A stretch of DNA of 64,000 bases, taken from NCBI RefSeq assembly GCF_002798405.1, contig NZ_PGGV01000028.1, positions 1-64,000 on the forward strand. The letters run 5' to 3'. This document shows, one piece after another, positions 1-8,935 of the stretch. Made by a program: the position numbers and the translations under genes. Each line of letters starts with the position of its first letter. Position 1 is the first letter of the stretch. This stretch comes from Glycomyces xiaoerkulensis. GTDB taxonomy: Bacteria; Actinomycetota; Actinomycetes; Mycobacteriales; Micromonosporaceae. The notes under the pieces were generated by a model. The model searched no databases, was not told where the DNA came from, and worked only from the letters and a program-made list of their open reading frames with translations.

Positions 1-33
1 GGCGACCGTGTTCCGTTCGCTTCGTATGGGGGG

Positions 34-609
34 TCATTCCGGTGGGACGATCCGGTGGACCAGCGCAGTAACGAGGGCCTCGGCCCTGGCCTGGTCGAAG
101 AGGTCGGGGAGCGTCAGCCGTTCCACGATCAGCCAGTTCAGGGCCAAGTAGAGCTCAACCACCGTATCGGCGTCCCCGGGCATGCCCGATTGCAGATGGA
201 AGTCGATGTTGTCCTGGAGGTTCGCGCGGATCTGCTCCGTGAGCACCGCCCGCAGCTCGGGGCGGCGGGTGGCTTCGAGGCGCAGCTCCATCATGGCGAG
301 GTAGCCCGACCGGAAGGCGGTGATCCGCCCGACCAGCTCCTGCATCAGCCGGTCCACCGACTCGCGCGTCCGCGGCAACGCAAGCGACTCGCCCATCGCC
401 TCGGACCCGGGATCGAGCCGTTCGAAGACCCGCCCCCCGACCTGAGTCAGGAGCACGTCGCGGCTGGGGAAGTAGTTGGAGGCGGTGCCGGTCGGCACCC
501 CCGAGCGCTGGTCGACGGCCCGGAAGGTGAGCCCGCGGGCCCCCTGGTCGGCGAGGACTTCGATCGCGGCGTCGATCAGGGCCGTCCGGCGTTCGGGGTT
601 CTGGCGCAT
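34..609 (-). CDS. TetR-family transcriptional regulator
   Basis: 191-residue protein of typical TetR length. The N-terminal helix-turn-helix (about residues 9–55) has the family pattern ending in a SNYFPSRD recognition-helix segment; the rest is a helical ligand-binding domain that I cannot assign to a ligand. The ATG at 609 follows a GAGGAG ribosome site. It is divergent from the reductase-like gene at 693, and the gap holds a duplicated dyad (see 631–677), so it probably represses itself and that neighbour. The regulated small molecule is unknown. Confidence 0.9.
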   Translation of the reverse strand: MRQNPERRTALIDAAIEVLADQGARGLTFRAVDQRSGVPTGTASNYFPSRDVLLTQVGGRVFERLDPGSEAMGESLALPRTRESVDRLMQELVGRITAFRSGYLAMMELRLEATRRPELRAVLTEQIRANLQDNIDFHLQSGMPGDADTVVELYLALNWLIVERLTLPDLFDQARAEALVTALVHRIVPPE

Positions 610-630
610 CGCTCCACTCCTCGGTTGAAA

Positions 631-677
631 CCACTTCGATCATAGTGCTATGGTGAAATCACTTCAGTCATAGTACT
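631..677. promoter_or_regulatory. Putative TetR operator pair (two CACT-N8-AGT dyads)
   Basis: Two near-identical 18-base direct repeats start at 632 and 660, 28 bases apart. The first contains CACT-N8-AGTG and the second CACT-N8-AGTA, so each is a short dyad. They fill the gap between the divergent TetR gene and the reductase-like gene, where an autoregulatory TetR operator is expected. The sequence is AT-richer than its surroundings. That this TetR binds here is inference. Confidence 0.6.
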
Positions 678-692
678 TCAATTGGAGTGGTT

Positions 693-1277
693 ATGAGCGA
701 GCAGGCTCGGAGCCTGACCTACTACGTCGGTGCGTCCGTCGACGGCTACATCGCCGGACCGGACGGGCAGTTCGACTGCTTCCCGGTCGAACCCGATGTC
801 CTGGCCGCCATGAACGAGGTACGGCCGGAGACCGTCCCCACCGCTTTCCGCGAGACGATCGGCCTCGCCGACGCCCCCAACCTGAGCTACGACACCGTGC
901 TCATGGGCCGGGGCACCTATCTGCCCGGATTGGAGGCGGGCCATCCGAGCCCGTATGCACACCTGCGGCAGTACGTCTTCTCGAGCACACTGGACCCGGG
1001 CCTCACCTCGGAGGTGACCTTCGTCCGCGACGACGCCCCCACGTTCGTGCGCCGCCTCAAACAAGAGGCAGGCCGGGGGATCTGGCTCTGCGGCGGAGGG
1101 AAACTCGCCGCCGCGCTCATCGACGAGATCGACCAGATCGTCGTCAAGCGCTACCCGCTCGTCCTCGGCGGCGGGATCCCCATGTTCGACGGCCCCTACC
1201 AACCGAGCCGCTTCGACCTGGCCGAGAACCGAACCTTCGACTCCGGAACGGCGATCCAGACCTACCGGAAGGCGTGA
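693..1277 (+). CDS. Dihydrofolate reductase-like (RibD C-terminal domain) protein
   Basis: 194 residues in the RibD-C/DHFR-like fold: an N-terminal strand followed by SVDGYIAGPDG, a central MGRGTY segment, and a C-terminal LVLGGGIPMF segment near residues 165–175, all typical of the small NADPH-dependent reductase-like family. The ATG at 693 is preferred over the GTG at 687 because GGAG at 684–687 is correctly spaced for it. It is divergent from the TetR gene and shares its operator region, so it is probably the regulated target. The substrate is unknown; many members are annotated only as dihydrofolate reductase family. Confidence 0.85.
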   Translation: MSEQARSLTYYVGASVDGYIAGPDGQFDCFPVEPDVLAAMNEVRPETVPTAFRETIGLADAPNLSYDTVLMGRGTYLPGLEAGHPSPYAHLRQYVFSSTLDPGLTSEVTFVRDDAPTFVRRLKQEAGRGIWLCGGGKLAAALIDEIDQIVVKRYPLVLGGGIPMFDGPYQPSRFDLAENRTFDSGTAIQTYRKA

Positions 1278-1302
1278 GAGCGGTTCCCTCGCGGCCGGTC
1301 CG

Positions 1303-1971
1303 TCACCGGTCGCGGCCGAGGCCGCCCTCGCGCGCCTTCACGATGGCTTGGGACCGGTCGGCGACGTGGAGCTTGGCGAAGATGCTCGAGATGTTGTTGC
1401 TGACCGTCTTGGGGCTGATGTTCAGGCGCAGGGCGATCCGGGAGTTGTCGTATCCGGACGCCACCAGGTCGAGGATCTCCCGCTCCCGGTCGGTCAGCTC
1501 ACTGAACGGGGTGACGGCCAGGCCCTGGTGGTCGGCGCGCCGGAAGAAGGCGGTGAGGCGGCGGGCCACGGCCGGCCCGAACCGCGCCTCGCCGGCGGCC
1601 GCCGACCGGATGGTCCGCAGCACCTCCTCCTGGTCGGCGCCCTTGAGCAGGTAGCTGCGCGCACCGGCGCACATTGCGGCGAACAGCGAGCCGTCGTCCT
1701 CGAGCATCGTCAGCACCACGATCGCCGCATCGGGACGTTCGGACACGATGCCGCGGGTGGCGTCGACGCCGTTCATCTCCGGCATTCGCAGGTCCATCAG
1801 CACCACATCGGGGTCGGTCTCGCCGACGACCCGGAGCGCCTCGGCGCCCGTCCCCGCCTGGCCGACGACCTCGGTGTCGGCCGCCTCCCGCAGCAGGGCG
1901 ACCAGGCCCTGCCGGAACAGGCGGTGATCGTCCACGACCACCACCCTGATGGGCTCCGGGTCCTCAGCCAT
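1303..1971 (-). CDS. NarL/LuxR-family response regulator
   Basis: 222 residues. The receiver domain has the acidic pair D14/D15, phospho-acceptor D60 in VVLMDLRMP and the conserved Lys in SYLLKGAD; the C-terminal LuxR-type helix-turn-helix spans about residues 150–215 (LTDREREILDLVASGYDNSRIA). Its ATG overlaps the last codons of the sensor kinase gene by 8 bases, so the two are translationally coupled and form a two-component pair. The signal and targets are unknown. Confidence 0.93.
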   Translation of the reverse strand: MAEDPEPIRVVVVDDHRLFRQGLVALLREAADTEVVGQAGTGAEALRVVGETDPDVVLMDLRMPEMNGVDATRGIVSERPDAAIVVLTMLEDDGSLFAAMCAGARSYLLKGADQEEVLRTIRSAAAGEARFGPAVARRLTAFFRRADHQGLAVTPFSELTDREREILDLVASGYDNSRIALRLNISPKTVSNNISSIFAKLHVADRSQAIVKAREGGLGRDR

Positions 1972-4120
1972 CGGCGCTCACCTCCGGTCGCGCTCGCTCG
2001 GGAAGCTCTGGTCCGCGGTCGGCCACGGGCAGGTTCGCGACCACCTCGACGCCTCCGGCGGCCCCGGGAGCGGCCGAGAACGTGCCGCCCAGCTCCTCGG
2101 CTCGCTCCCGCATCGACGTCAGGCCCACCCCGGGCCGCGGCACCACGGGCAGGCCGATCCCGTCGTCGATCACGCGCACCACGAGCACGTCGCCGTCCAA
2201 AGTGAGCGTGACCGTGCACGAGTCGGCGCGGGCGTGCCGCAGCACGTTGGTGATCGCCTCCCGCGCGATGTGCCACGCGGCGACCTCTACGGCCGCGGAC
2301 AGGTCGCCCAACGGGTCCGGGTCGGTCCGCACCCGGATCGCGACCCGTCCGGTGGCGTCCAGTCGCGCCACTTCGGCGACGAGTGCACCGGCGAGCCCCA
2401 GCTCGTCCAGCGCCGGTGGACGAAGCTCGTTCACCAGGCGGCGGACCTCCGCCACCAGGTCCTGGACGTCGCGCTTGAGGGTCGCGACCATGTCGCGCGC
2501 GGCCCCGGGATCGTCGGCCCCGATCCGGTTGGCGACCGTGTCGAGGGCCATCGCCTGCGCCGCCAGGGACGGGCCCAGCCCGTCGTGCAGGTCGCGGCGG
2601 AGGCGCCGCCGCTCCTCCTCCCGGGCGGCCACCAGATCCTCGCGGGCGCGCTGCAAGTCGAGCTGGAGGCGCGCCGCCGCCGCGACCGCGCCCGCCTGGT
2701 AGGCGACGTCGGCCAGCACCCTGCGGTCCGACGGGTGGAGCGGCTCGCGCACCGAGCGCGCGGCGACCAGCAGCCGCCCCACCTCCGCGTCGGCGTGGAT
2801 CAGCGGCAGGGCCAGCGGCTCGCCGTCCAGGACGTGCCGCGACCCGGACTCGGCCCGCAGCAGTTGGCCCGCCCGCTGGTCGAGTTCGACCGCGACCCAC
2901 GGGAGCCCCAGCGAGGAGGCCACGCTGTCGACGAGGGTCTGCAGCGTCTCGGCCGGGCCGCCGGCGCGGGCCATCGCCGTACCCAGTTGCGCGAGCACTA
3001 GGTACGGATCGTCCCGCCGGCCGAACATCACCCGGTTCACCAGCTTCTGCAGCCGTCGCCGCGCCGGCTCGAACGCCACCGCGAGGGCCGCGATCGCGAC
3101 CAGGCTGAGACCCCGGCCGGTCGCGTCAGGCACCAGCGTGCCGATCCCTGCCACGAGCAGCAGGTACGCCGCGAACACGGCGACGGTGAGCAGGCCGTAG
3201 ACGACGGTGCGGTTGATGACCCGGTCCACGTCGTACATCCGGTACCGCAGCACGCCGAAACCGAGACCGACGACGAACAGCAGGGTGGCCGCCGGACCGA
3301 CCACCTGAAGCACCGGCCCCAGGCCGGAGTCGATCGACAGCAGCTCGGCGAGCACCACGTCCACCATCGACGCGATGACCAGGAAGCTGATCAGCACCAG
3401 CGGCGCCAGCGCCCATTTGATCTGCTGGCGCACGGCGGCGTCGGCCCCGCGCCACCGCTTCCGGAGGCAGCCCAGCGCCGCCACCGCCGAACCGACCACG
3501 GTGAGAATCCACCAGACGCCGCTGACGGCGAAGGGGATCGAGAGCACCCCGGTCGGGTTCGCGGGCGGGTCGGCGACGCCGATGAACCAGTCCTCCACCG
3601 GGCGCTCCATCAGCATGAACACCGCCGCCCAGGCGAGCCAGGAAGCCGCCGCCAGCCGCAGGGCCAGGCCCCACCGGCCGGGAAGGGGGCGGCCGTCCGG
3701 GAACAGGCCGGGGAGCAGCAGCATGACCAGCGCCATCCCCGGAGCAATCAGCAGGTCCTGCCACCAGGCCGCCGCCAGGCCGAGCGGTAGGCCCGCGCCG
3801 GGCGAGACGATGAGCGCCTGCAGGGCGTAGAGGGCGACGGCCTGCCCCGGTGCCAGCACGACCGCCCCGACGAACATCAGCAGGCCGTATCGGTGGGAAT
3901 GGTCGCGGAGCAGCACCAGTCCCCCGATCAGGGCCAGGGCGAGCTTCGTGAACGGCGCCACCCAGTCGCCGGGGAAGACCACGTCGCCGCCGAGGTCGGC
4001 GCCGGCGATGCCCGGCAGCAACGCCCAGCCCGCGACCGACCAGGCCGCGACCCAGATCCAACCCGCGGCGACGCCCGGCCGGACCCATCGACCGGGACGC
4101 CGCGTGGCTGTACGCTCCAT
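1964..4120 (-). CDS. Membrane sensor histidine kinase (HisKA_3 type)
   Basis: 718 residues. The first about 350 residues carry roughly nine hydrophobic membrane segments, followed by a GAF-like region (about 370–480). The DHp domain has the HisKA_3 motif RRDLHDGLGPS with the phosphorylated histidine at H512, and the C-terminal HATPase_c domain contains IDDGIGLP. It is partner of the overlapping downstream response regulator. A small membrane-protein gene ends only 10 bases upstream, so the three probably form one transcript and that protein may take part in sensing. Confidence 0.92.
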   Translation of the reverse strand: MERTATRRPGRWVRPGVAAGWIWVAAWSVAGWALLPGIAGADLGGDVVFPGDWVAPFTKLALALIGGLVLLRDHSHRYGLLMFVGAVVLAPGQAVALYALQALIVSPGAGLPLGLAAAWWQDLLIAPGMALVMLLLPGLFPDGRPLPGRWGLALRLAAASWLAWAAVFMLMERPVEDWFIGVADPPANPTGVLSIPFAVSGVWWILTVVGSAVAALGCLRKRWRGADAAVRQQIKWALAPLVLISFLVIASMVDVVLAELLSIDSGLGPVLQVVGPAATLLFVVGLGFGVLRYRMYDVDRVINRTVVYGLLTVAVFAAYLLLVAGIGTLVPDATGRGLSLVAIAALAVAFEPARRRLQKLVNRVMFGRRDDPYLVLAQLGTAMARAGGPAETLQTLVDSVASSLGLPWVAVELDQRAGQLLRAESGSRHVLDGEPLALPLIHADAEVGRLLVAARSVREPLHPSDRRVLADVAYQAGAVAAAARLQLDLQRAREDLVAAREEERRRLRRDLHDGLGPSLAAQAMALDTVANRIGADDPGAARDMVATLKRDVQDLVAEVRRLVNELRPPALDELGLAGALVAEVARLDATGRVAIRVRTDPDPLGDLSAAVEVAAWHIAREAITNVLRHARADSCTVTLTLDGDVLVVRVIDDGIGLPVVPRPGVGLTSMRERAEELGGTFSAAPGAAGGVEVVANLPVADRGPELPERARPEVSADG

Positions 4121-4130
4121 CTTCAGCAGC

Positions 4131-4985
4131 TTACGCGGGTCGGGCCCGGCGCGTTCGGGCGACGATCGCGGCCGCGTAGGCGAGGCCCCATGCGGTCGCG
4201 GCGACGGCGAACGGGATCCACAGCGCCGAGGGCGCCCCGGGAAAGACCAGGCCGTGGGCGCCGATGAGGATCGAGGCGATCGCGGCGTACCAGGCCGGGA
4301 GCCGCCATCCGCGGTGGTCGGTCGCGCCGATCACCGCGCCCGCCGCGATCAGCACCGCCGCCCATGCCATGAGCGCCCAGTGCTCGGGCTCGGTATGCGG
4401 GCCGTCGGAGCCGACCTGCCGCACGGCGTTGACCACCGCGAACGCGAGCCAGGGCGCCGCGGCGAGCACGGCCAGCCCCAGTTGCGGCCGGTCGAGGCCG
4501 GGCCGGGTGCGCAGGAGCCACCGCGCCGGGTGGAGCACCGCCAGCGCGGCCACCGGCATGAACCAGGTCCACTCCTGGATCAGCCAGTCGGTGAGCGTGC
4601 CATGGAGGCCGAACACCACCAGCGCGGTGGCCGATGAGACGCACAGCAGCAGCATCGGGGCCACGCGCCGCTCCGGCCGCCGCAGTTGGGCCAGCAGCGG
4701 CAGGAAGGTGCCCCAGGCGGTCAGCCCGATCGCGAAGTAGTGGGTGCGGTGCTCGATGAGGCCCGAGGCGTCACCGGATTCGGAGAACATCGCCACGAGG
4801 GTGTCGGTCGGCAGCCACATCAGCGGGAGTTCGAGGAGCCCGAAGCCCGACATGGCCAGCATCCAGAGGGTGAGGACGACGGCCACCACGCGGAAGGCGA
4901 TCCGCCGCCCCCGCGGGACGGGCGGGTCCGCGGTCGTGTCGTCGTCGGCCGCCGAGGGCTCGGGCCGGGTGAGATCGTGTGCCAT
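4131..4985 (-). CDS. Uncharacterised multi-pass membrane protein
   Basis: 284 residues with about eight hydrophobic segments and a short, acidic, Asp/Thr-rich cytoplasmic N-terminus. The start at 4985 is chosen over an upstream in-frame ATG because AAAGGA lies at 4991–4996. I recognise no family. Its last codon is 10 bases from the sensor kinase start, so it is probably the first gene of the kinase–regulator operon and could be a sensory partner or a transported-substrate protein; that is inference from position. Confidence 0.75.
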   Translation of the reverse strand: MAHDLTRPEPSAADDDTTADPPVPRGRRIAFRVVAVVLTLWMLAMSGFGLLELPLMWLPTDTLVAMFSESGDASGLIEHRTHYFAIGLTAWGTFLPLLAQLRRPERRVAPMLLLCVSSATALVVFGLHGTLTDWLIQEWTWFMPVAALAVLHPARWLLRTRPGLDRPQLGLAVLAAAPWLAFAVVNAVRQVGSDGPHTEPEHWALMAWAAVLIAAGAVIGATDHRGWRLPAWYAAIASILIGAHGLVFPGAPSALWIPFAVAATAWGLAYAAAIVARTRRARPA

Positions 4986-5039
4986 GACGCATCCTTTCGT
5001 CGACGTCATGGACAGGTTGCGGCCGATCCGTTCCCGGCG

Positions 5040-5546
5040 TCACGGGTGCGCGCCCCCGATCCGCCCGGGAATTCCCCCCTCGGCCGGAGCGGCGGTGAAG
5101 CGCTCGACGGCGCGGTCGAGGTAGCAGTCGAGTCCCCAGTCGATGCCCGCGGCCGCGACGGGGCGGAATTCGCAGCGGAAGCGCAGGCCGTCGTCGCCGT
5201 CGCGGCTGGAGACGAGGTGTTCCCACGCGTCGCGGGGCTCCGAGGTCGACAGTCGGCTGTAGGTGTCGACCTGCCGCCGCTCGCGGGCGTCGGGGGTGCG
5301 CTTCAGGGTGCTGCCGAGGACTTCGCCGAAGGCGAGCCCGGTCGCACCGGTCTCTTCGGACGCCTCGCGCAGGGCGGCCTCGCCGATCGTCTCGTGCGGC
5401 AAGGCGCCGCCGCCGGGCACCTGGACCCCGGCTTCGGGGAAGTCCAGGTGAAGGATCACCAGCACCTCGACGTCGCCGCCGTTGGTCCTCAGCACGTAGG
5501 AGGTGACACGCTGTCTGAACTGGAGCAGTTCCGTTCCGGTGGGCAT
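5040..5546 (-). CDS. NUDIX hydrolase
   Basis: 168 residues with a complete Nudix box around residues 47–69: G-x5-E-x7-REASEETGA matches the consensus including the catalytic REUxEE glutamates. It should hydrolyse a nucleoside-diphosphate-linked substrate; nothing in the sequence fixes which one. It is divergent from the HAD phosphatase gene, with under 100 bases between them. No clear ribosome site precedes the ATG at 5546. Confidence 0.88.
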   Translation of the reverse strand: MPTGTELLQFRQRVTSYVLRTNGGDVEVLVILHLDFPEAGVQVPGGGALPHETIGEAALREASEETGATGLAFGEVLGSTLKRTPDARERRQVDTYSRLSTSEPRDAWEHLVSSRDGDDGLRFRCEFRPVAAAGIDWGLDCYLDRAVERFTAAPAEGGIPGRIGGAHP

Positions 5547-5608
5547 CAGGACAGTCTTGCGGCGCGGGCGGTGCGCGGCAACGGGATTTCGAGCGCGCGC
5601 AAAGGCGG

Positions 5609-5638
5609 TTGCGGGCCTGACCGTCGCGCCGGGATACT
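5609..5638 (+). promoter_or_regulatory. Putative leaderless promoter of the HAD gene
   Basis: TTGCGG at 5609–5614 and GATACT at 5633–5638 are 18 bases apart, and the -10 box ends 6 bases before the GTG start at 5645. That spacing would put transcription start on or next to the first codon, as in leaderless actinobacterial mRNAs; no ribosome site precedes this start. Confidence 0.45.
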
Positions 5639-5644
5639 CGTTGC

Positions 5645-6469
5645 GTGCACGACTGCAGAGTGATCGCCACCGACCTCGACGGCACGCTCCTCGACCGTCG
5701 GCGTCTGCTGTCCGAACGGAACCGCAAGGCCCTCATGGCCGCCCGGGCACGGGGCCTCACGGTCGTGGCGGTCACGGCCCGCACGCCCCGCGGCCTGGCG
5801 GCCGTGGACGGGCTGACCGGCGCGGTCGACGCCGCGATCTGCAACAACGGCGCGATCCTGTTCGAACCGGGAACCGACCGGATCGAGGTACGGCACACCA
5901 TCGATTTCAGCACCGTGACCGAACTGCACCGGCGCCTGCGGAACGTGCTGCCGCAGGCTTCGTTCGCGATCGAGACCGGCGGCGCGGTCCTGGCCCAGAG
6001 CGCCCACGTTCCTGCGGGGCCGCACTACGACGACCCGTGGTACCGCGTCGACACGCTCGAAGAGGCACTGGCGCAGGCCGACGCCGTGGTCGAGTACCGG
6101 GTCCTCGACCGCGCCACCGGCGGCCCCGGCATGCTGCGGGCCGCCGGAGACGTCATGGTCCCGGGCGTGGTGCGGTGGTCCTGGGGCAGGTTCCCGGTGC
6201 TCGAATACAACGCCGAGGCGGTCAACAAGGGCGATGCGCTGGCGGCCTGGTGCGCCGAGTGGGACATCGGCCCTGAGTCGGTGGTCGCCTTCGGCGATAT
6301 GCCCGCCGATGCCCCGATGCTGGCGTGGGCGGGCCGGTCGTACGCCGTGGCCGGAGCCCAGCCCGAGGCCGTCGCGGCGGCCGACCGGTGGGCCGGACCG
6401 AACGACGACGACGGAGTGGCTGAAGCCATCGAGGCCATCCTGGAGGAATCCGGCCCACCGGGTTCCTGA
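5645..6469 (+). CDS. HAD-superfamily phosphatase, Cof type
   Basis: 274 residues. The nucleophile motif ATDLDGTLLD lies at the N-terminus, motif II is the VTARTPRG segment, and the C-terminal VAFGDMPADAPML is the metal-binding motif IV of Cof-type (IIB cap) HAD phosphatases. It probably dephosphorylates a small sugar- or cofactor-phosphate; the substrate cannot be read from sequence. The GTG start is supported by a -10 box placed for leaderless transcription. It is convergent with rtcB across a bidirectional terminator. Confidence 0.9.
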   Translation: MHDCRVIATDLDGTLLDRRRLLSERNRKALMAARARGLTVVAVTARTPRGLAAVDGLTGAVDAAICNNGAILFEPGTDRIEVRHTIDFSTVTELHRRLRNVLPQASFAIETGGAVLAQSAHVPAGPHYDDPWYRVDTLEEALAQADAVVEYRVLDRATGGPGMLRAAGDVMVPGVVRWSWGRFPVLEYNAEAVNKGDALAAWCAEWDIGPESVVAFGDMPADAPMLAWAGRSYAVAGAQPEAVAAADRWAGPNDDDGVAEAIEAILEESGPPGS

Positions 6470-6518
6470 CCGAAAGCCGTTGCTGCTATGCGGATACGGG
6501 CGTTGGCCGGCGGGGTCG

Positions 6519-6548
6519 CGTCCCGCAGCCCGTACGGGCTGCGGGACG
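6519..6548. terminator. Bidirectional hairpin terminator between HAD gene and rtcB
   Basis: A perfect 30-base palindrome (two 15-base arms, no spacer) sits midway between two convergent genes. The position and strength fit a shared transcription terminator; there is no U-run, which is common in GC-rich actinobacteria. Confidence 0.75.
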
Positions 6549-6577
6549 TCGGATGCGAGAGTCGGGCCTCGTTCGGT

Positions 6578-7765
6578 TCAGCCCTTGACGCAGACGACCT
6601 GGCGCAGGCGCGCGGTGATCTCGACCAGGTCGGACTGGGCGGCCATGACCTCGTCGATGTCCTTGTAGGCGGCCGGGATCTCGTCGACGACCTTGGCGTC
6701 CTTGCGGCACTCCACCCCTTCGGTCTGGGCGGCCAGGTCCTCGGCGGAGAACCGCCGCTTCGCGGCACTGCGGCTCATCTTCCGTCCGGCCCCGTGCGAG
6801 GCCGACTCGAAGGCGTCGCCGTTCCCGAGCCCGCGCACGATGAAGCTGGATGCGCCCATCGAGCCGGGGATGATCCCCATGTCGCCCTTCGCGGCGCGGA
6901 TCGCGCCCTTGCGGGTGACCAGCAGATCCCGGCCGTCGTGGGCTTCCTCGGCCACGTAGTTGTGGTGGGCCGAGATCTCGGTGTCGAAGCGCGCCCTGGG
7001 GAACCGCTTCTTGACGGCCTTGCGCAGCAGCGCCGCCATGACCGCCCGGTTCCGGCGGGCGTATTCCTGCGCCCAGAACAGGTCGCGCCGGTAGGCGGTC
7101 ATCTCCGGGGTCTCGGCCACGAATACCGCCAGGTCCTGGTCGGGCAGGTCGGCGTTGTGCGGCAGCCGCTTGGCCCGCTCCATGTGGTGCCGCGCCAAGA
7201 GATTGCCGATGTAGCGGGAGCCGGAGTGCAGCATCAGCCACACCTCTTCATCGTCAGATAGACATACCTCGATAAAGTGATTTCCCGAGCCTAGCGTGCC
7301 GAGCTGCTTGAGCACCCTGGCCTCGAGCCGGCTGGAAGCCGACGGGGCCAGGTCGCCGAAGGACTTCCAGAACTCGTGCCAGCCGTGCAGTCCGGTCTTG
7401 AGGCCCTTGACGTCCAACGAGCGCTTGTGCGAGGCCTGGCCGACCGGGATCGCCGCCTCGATGTCGGCGCGGAGCCGACCGAGGTCATCGGGCAGGTCCG
7501 AAGCGGTCAACGAAGTCCGCTGCGCGGTCATGCCGCAGCCGATGTCCACTCCGACCGCCGCCGGTGACACGGCTCCGCGCATCGCGATGACCGATCCCAC
7601 CGTCGCACCGATTCCATAGTGAACATCCGGCATGACGGCCACTCCGTGGACCCACGGGAGCTTGGCGATGTTGTGCAGTTGCGACTTGGCCTGCGGCTCA
7701 AGTGAGTCGACGTCGCCCCACAAGCGGATCGGGGCCGCGCCGGATTTGAGAGAGGTGAAGGACAT
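6578..7765 (-). CDS. rtcB: RNA-splicing ligase RtcB
   Basis: 395 residues, the length of the shorter bacterial RtcB form. RtcB joins RNA 2',3'-cyclic phosphate or 3'-phosphate ends to 5'-OH using GTP and Mn2+. Visible signatures are VGVDIGCGM with the metal-binding Cys, GSGNHFIEV, LHSGSR and AHHNYVAEE, and the C-terminus ends in the usual VVCVKG-like tail. The start at 7765 has AAAGGAG at 7772–7778; the frame is open upstream but that extension lacks a ribosome site. No archease, RtcA or RtcR gene is adjacent, so its RNA repair role here is unspecified. Confidence 0.93.
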   Translation of the reverse strand: MSFTSLKSGAAPIRLWGDVDSLEPQAKSQLHNIAKLPWVHGVAVMPDVHYGIGATVGSVIAMRGAVSPAAVGVDIGCGMTAQRTSLTASDLPDDLGRLRADIEAAIPVGQASHKRSLDVKGLKTGLHGWHEFWKSFGDLAPSASSRLEARVLKQLGTLGSGNHFIEVCLSDDEEVWLMLHSGSRYIGNLLARHHMERAKRLPHNADLPDQDLAVFVAETPEMTAYRRDLFWAQEYARRNRAVMAALLRKAVKKRFPRARFDTEISAHHNYVAEEAHDGRDLLVTRKGAIRAAKGDMGIIPGSMGASSFIVRGLGNGDAFESASHGAGRKMSRSAAKRRFSAEDLAAQTEGVECRKDAKVVDEIPAAYKDIDEVMAAQSDLVEITARLRQVVCVKG

Positions 7766-7888
7766 GGCGGCACTCCTTTCGGGAACGGATTCGGGGACAA
7801 CGGGCCTCGTCGTTGGAACAATGGTCCTATACGAAGGATGCGACTTCAACGCGATTAATCGAACCGACCACATAGGCTGAATCGGCCG

Positions 7889-8800
7889 CTACTGGAGCGA
7901 CTCCACGAGCATGTCGGCCAGCGCCGCGGCGTACTCGCCGTCGGGGTCGTAGTCGGGGTCGAAGACGGTCAACTCCATCCCGGCGCAGCGTTCGTCGCCG
8001 GCGCAGGTGGCGACGATCTCGCTCAGCTCCCCCACCGAGATGCCGCCGGGGGCCGGGCCGTCGACCGCCGGCATCACCGAGGGGTCGAGCACGTCGGCGT
8101 CGACGTGCAGCCAGTACGTCGCCACCTCGCCCATCGCTTCGAGCGCCCACTCGGCCGAAGGCGCCACGCCGCCGGAGCGCAGTTCGGGGACCGTCCGCAG
8201 GGACACGCCCGTGGCGCCGAGCTCGACCCGGTGGGGGTCCTCGGTGCGCAGCCCCAGCATCACCAGGTGCTCGGTGTCGACGTAGGGGCGCAGCCCGCCG
8301 ATGTCGGTCAGATCCGGTTGGCCCCGGCCGGTCGCCAGCGCCAGTTCCTCGGCGGCCGCGGCGCCGACGTACTTGGAGTTGCCCGGGTGCCGGAAGTCGG
8401 AGTGGGCGTCGACGTAGACCAGGCCGCGGTGCTTGCCGTCGCGTTCGGTCCTGCGGCGGGCGGCGAGCGCCGGGCCCAGCAGGATCGAGCAGTCGCCGCC
8501 GAGCACGAGGGGGAAGTGCCGTTCGCGCCAGAGGTGTTCGACGCGGTCGGCGAGGCGGCGGGTGTACTCGGCGATGGCCTCGGCCTGGCCGACGCCGTCG
8601 CCGGGGCGCCAGCCGGAGGCGTCGAACCGGGGCGCGGTGAGGCAGCCGGCGTCGATCGCGTTGAGCCGCCGGACGATGCGGTGGTCGCGCAGCGCCCCCG
8701 GTGCTTTGGAGCAGCCGGGGACGGTGTGCGGGGTCGGCGGCCGCAGTCCCAGGTTCGACGGCGCGTCCAGGACGGCGACGCGTCTGGCTCTGGTAGCCAC
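7889..8800 (-). CDS. Arginase/agmatinase-fold (ureohydrolase) protein
   Basis: 303 residues with the three ureohydrolase metal motifs in order: GGDCS near residue 100, DAHSDF near 130 and VDADVLDP near 235. The family hydrolyses guanidino compounds (arginine, agmatine, formiminoglutamate) at a binuclear Mn centre. The His of the usual GGDHS motif is Cys here, so metal binding may differ, and the substrate is uncertain. The GTG start at 8800 follows AGGAGGT. It stands alone, between rtcB and a YbbN-like gene. Confidence 0.82.
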   Translation of the reverse strand: MATRARRVAVLDAPSNLGLRPPTPHTVPGCSKAPGALRDHRIVRRLNAIDAGCLTAPRFDASGWRPGDGVGQAEAIAEYTRRLADRVEHLWRERHFPLVLGGDCSILLGPALAARRRTERDGKHRGLVYVDAHSDFRHPGNSKYVGAAAAEELALATGRGQPDLTDIGGLRPYVDTEHLVMLGLRTEDPHRVELGATGVSLRTVPELRSGGVAPSAEWALEAMGEVATYWLHVDADVLDPSVMPAVDGPAPGGISVGELSEIVATCAGDERCAGMELTVFDPDYDPDGEYAAALADMLVESLQ

Positions 8801-8935
8801 CGGCGCTCACCTCCTGGACACGACCGCGCTCGCGTGCCGCGAGTCGGCACCGTACCGCCCGGATAGCTAATCACAGAGAGCGGCGCGATACCAGGAGAGG
8901 CGTTGTGCGTGTCACACGTTCGAGCAAGCCTGCGC

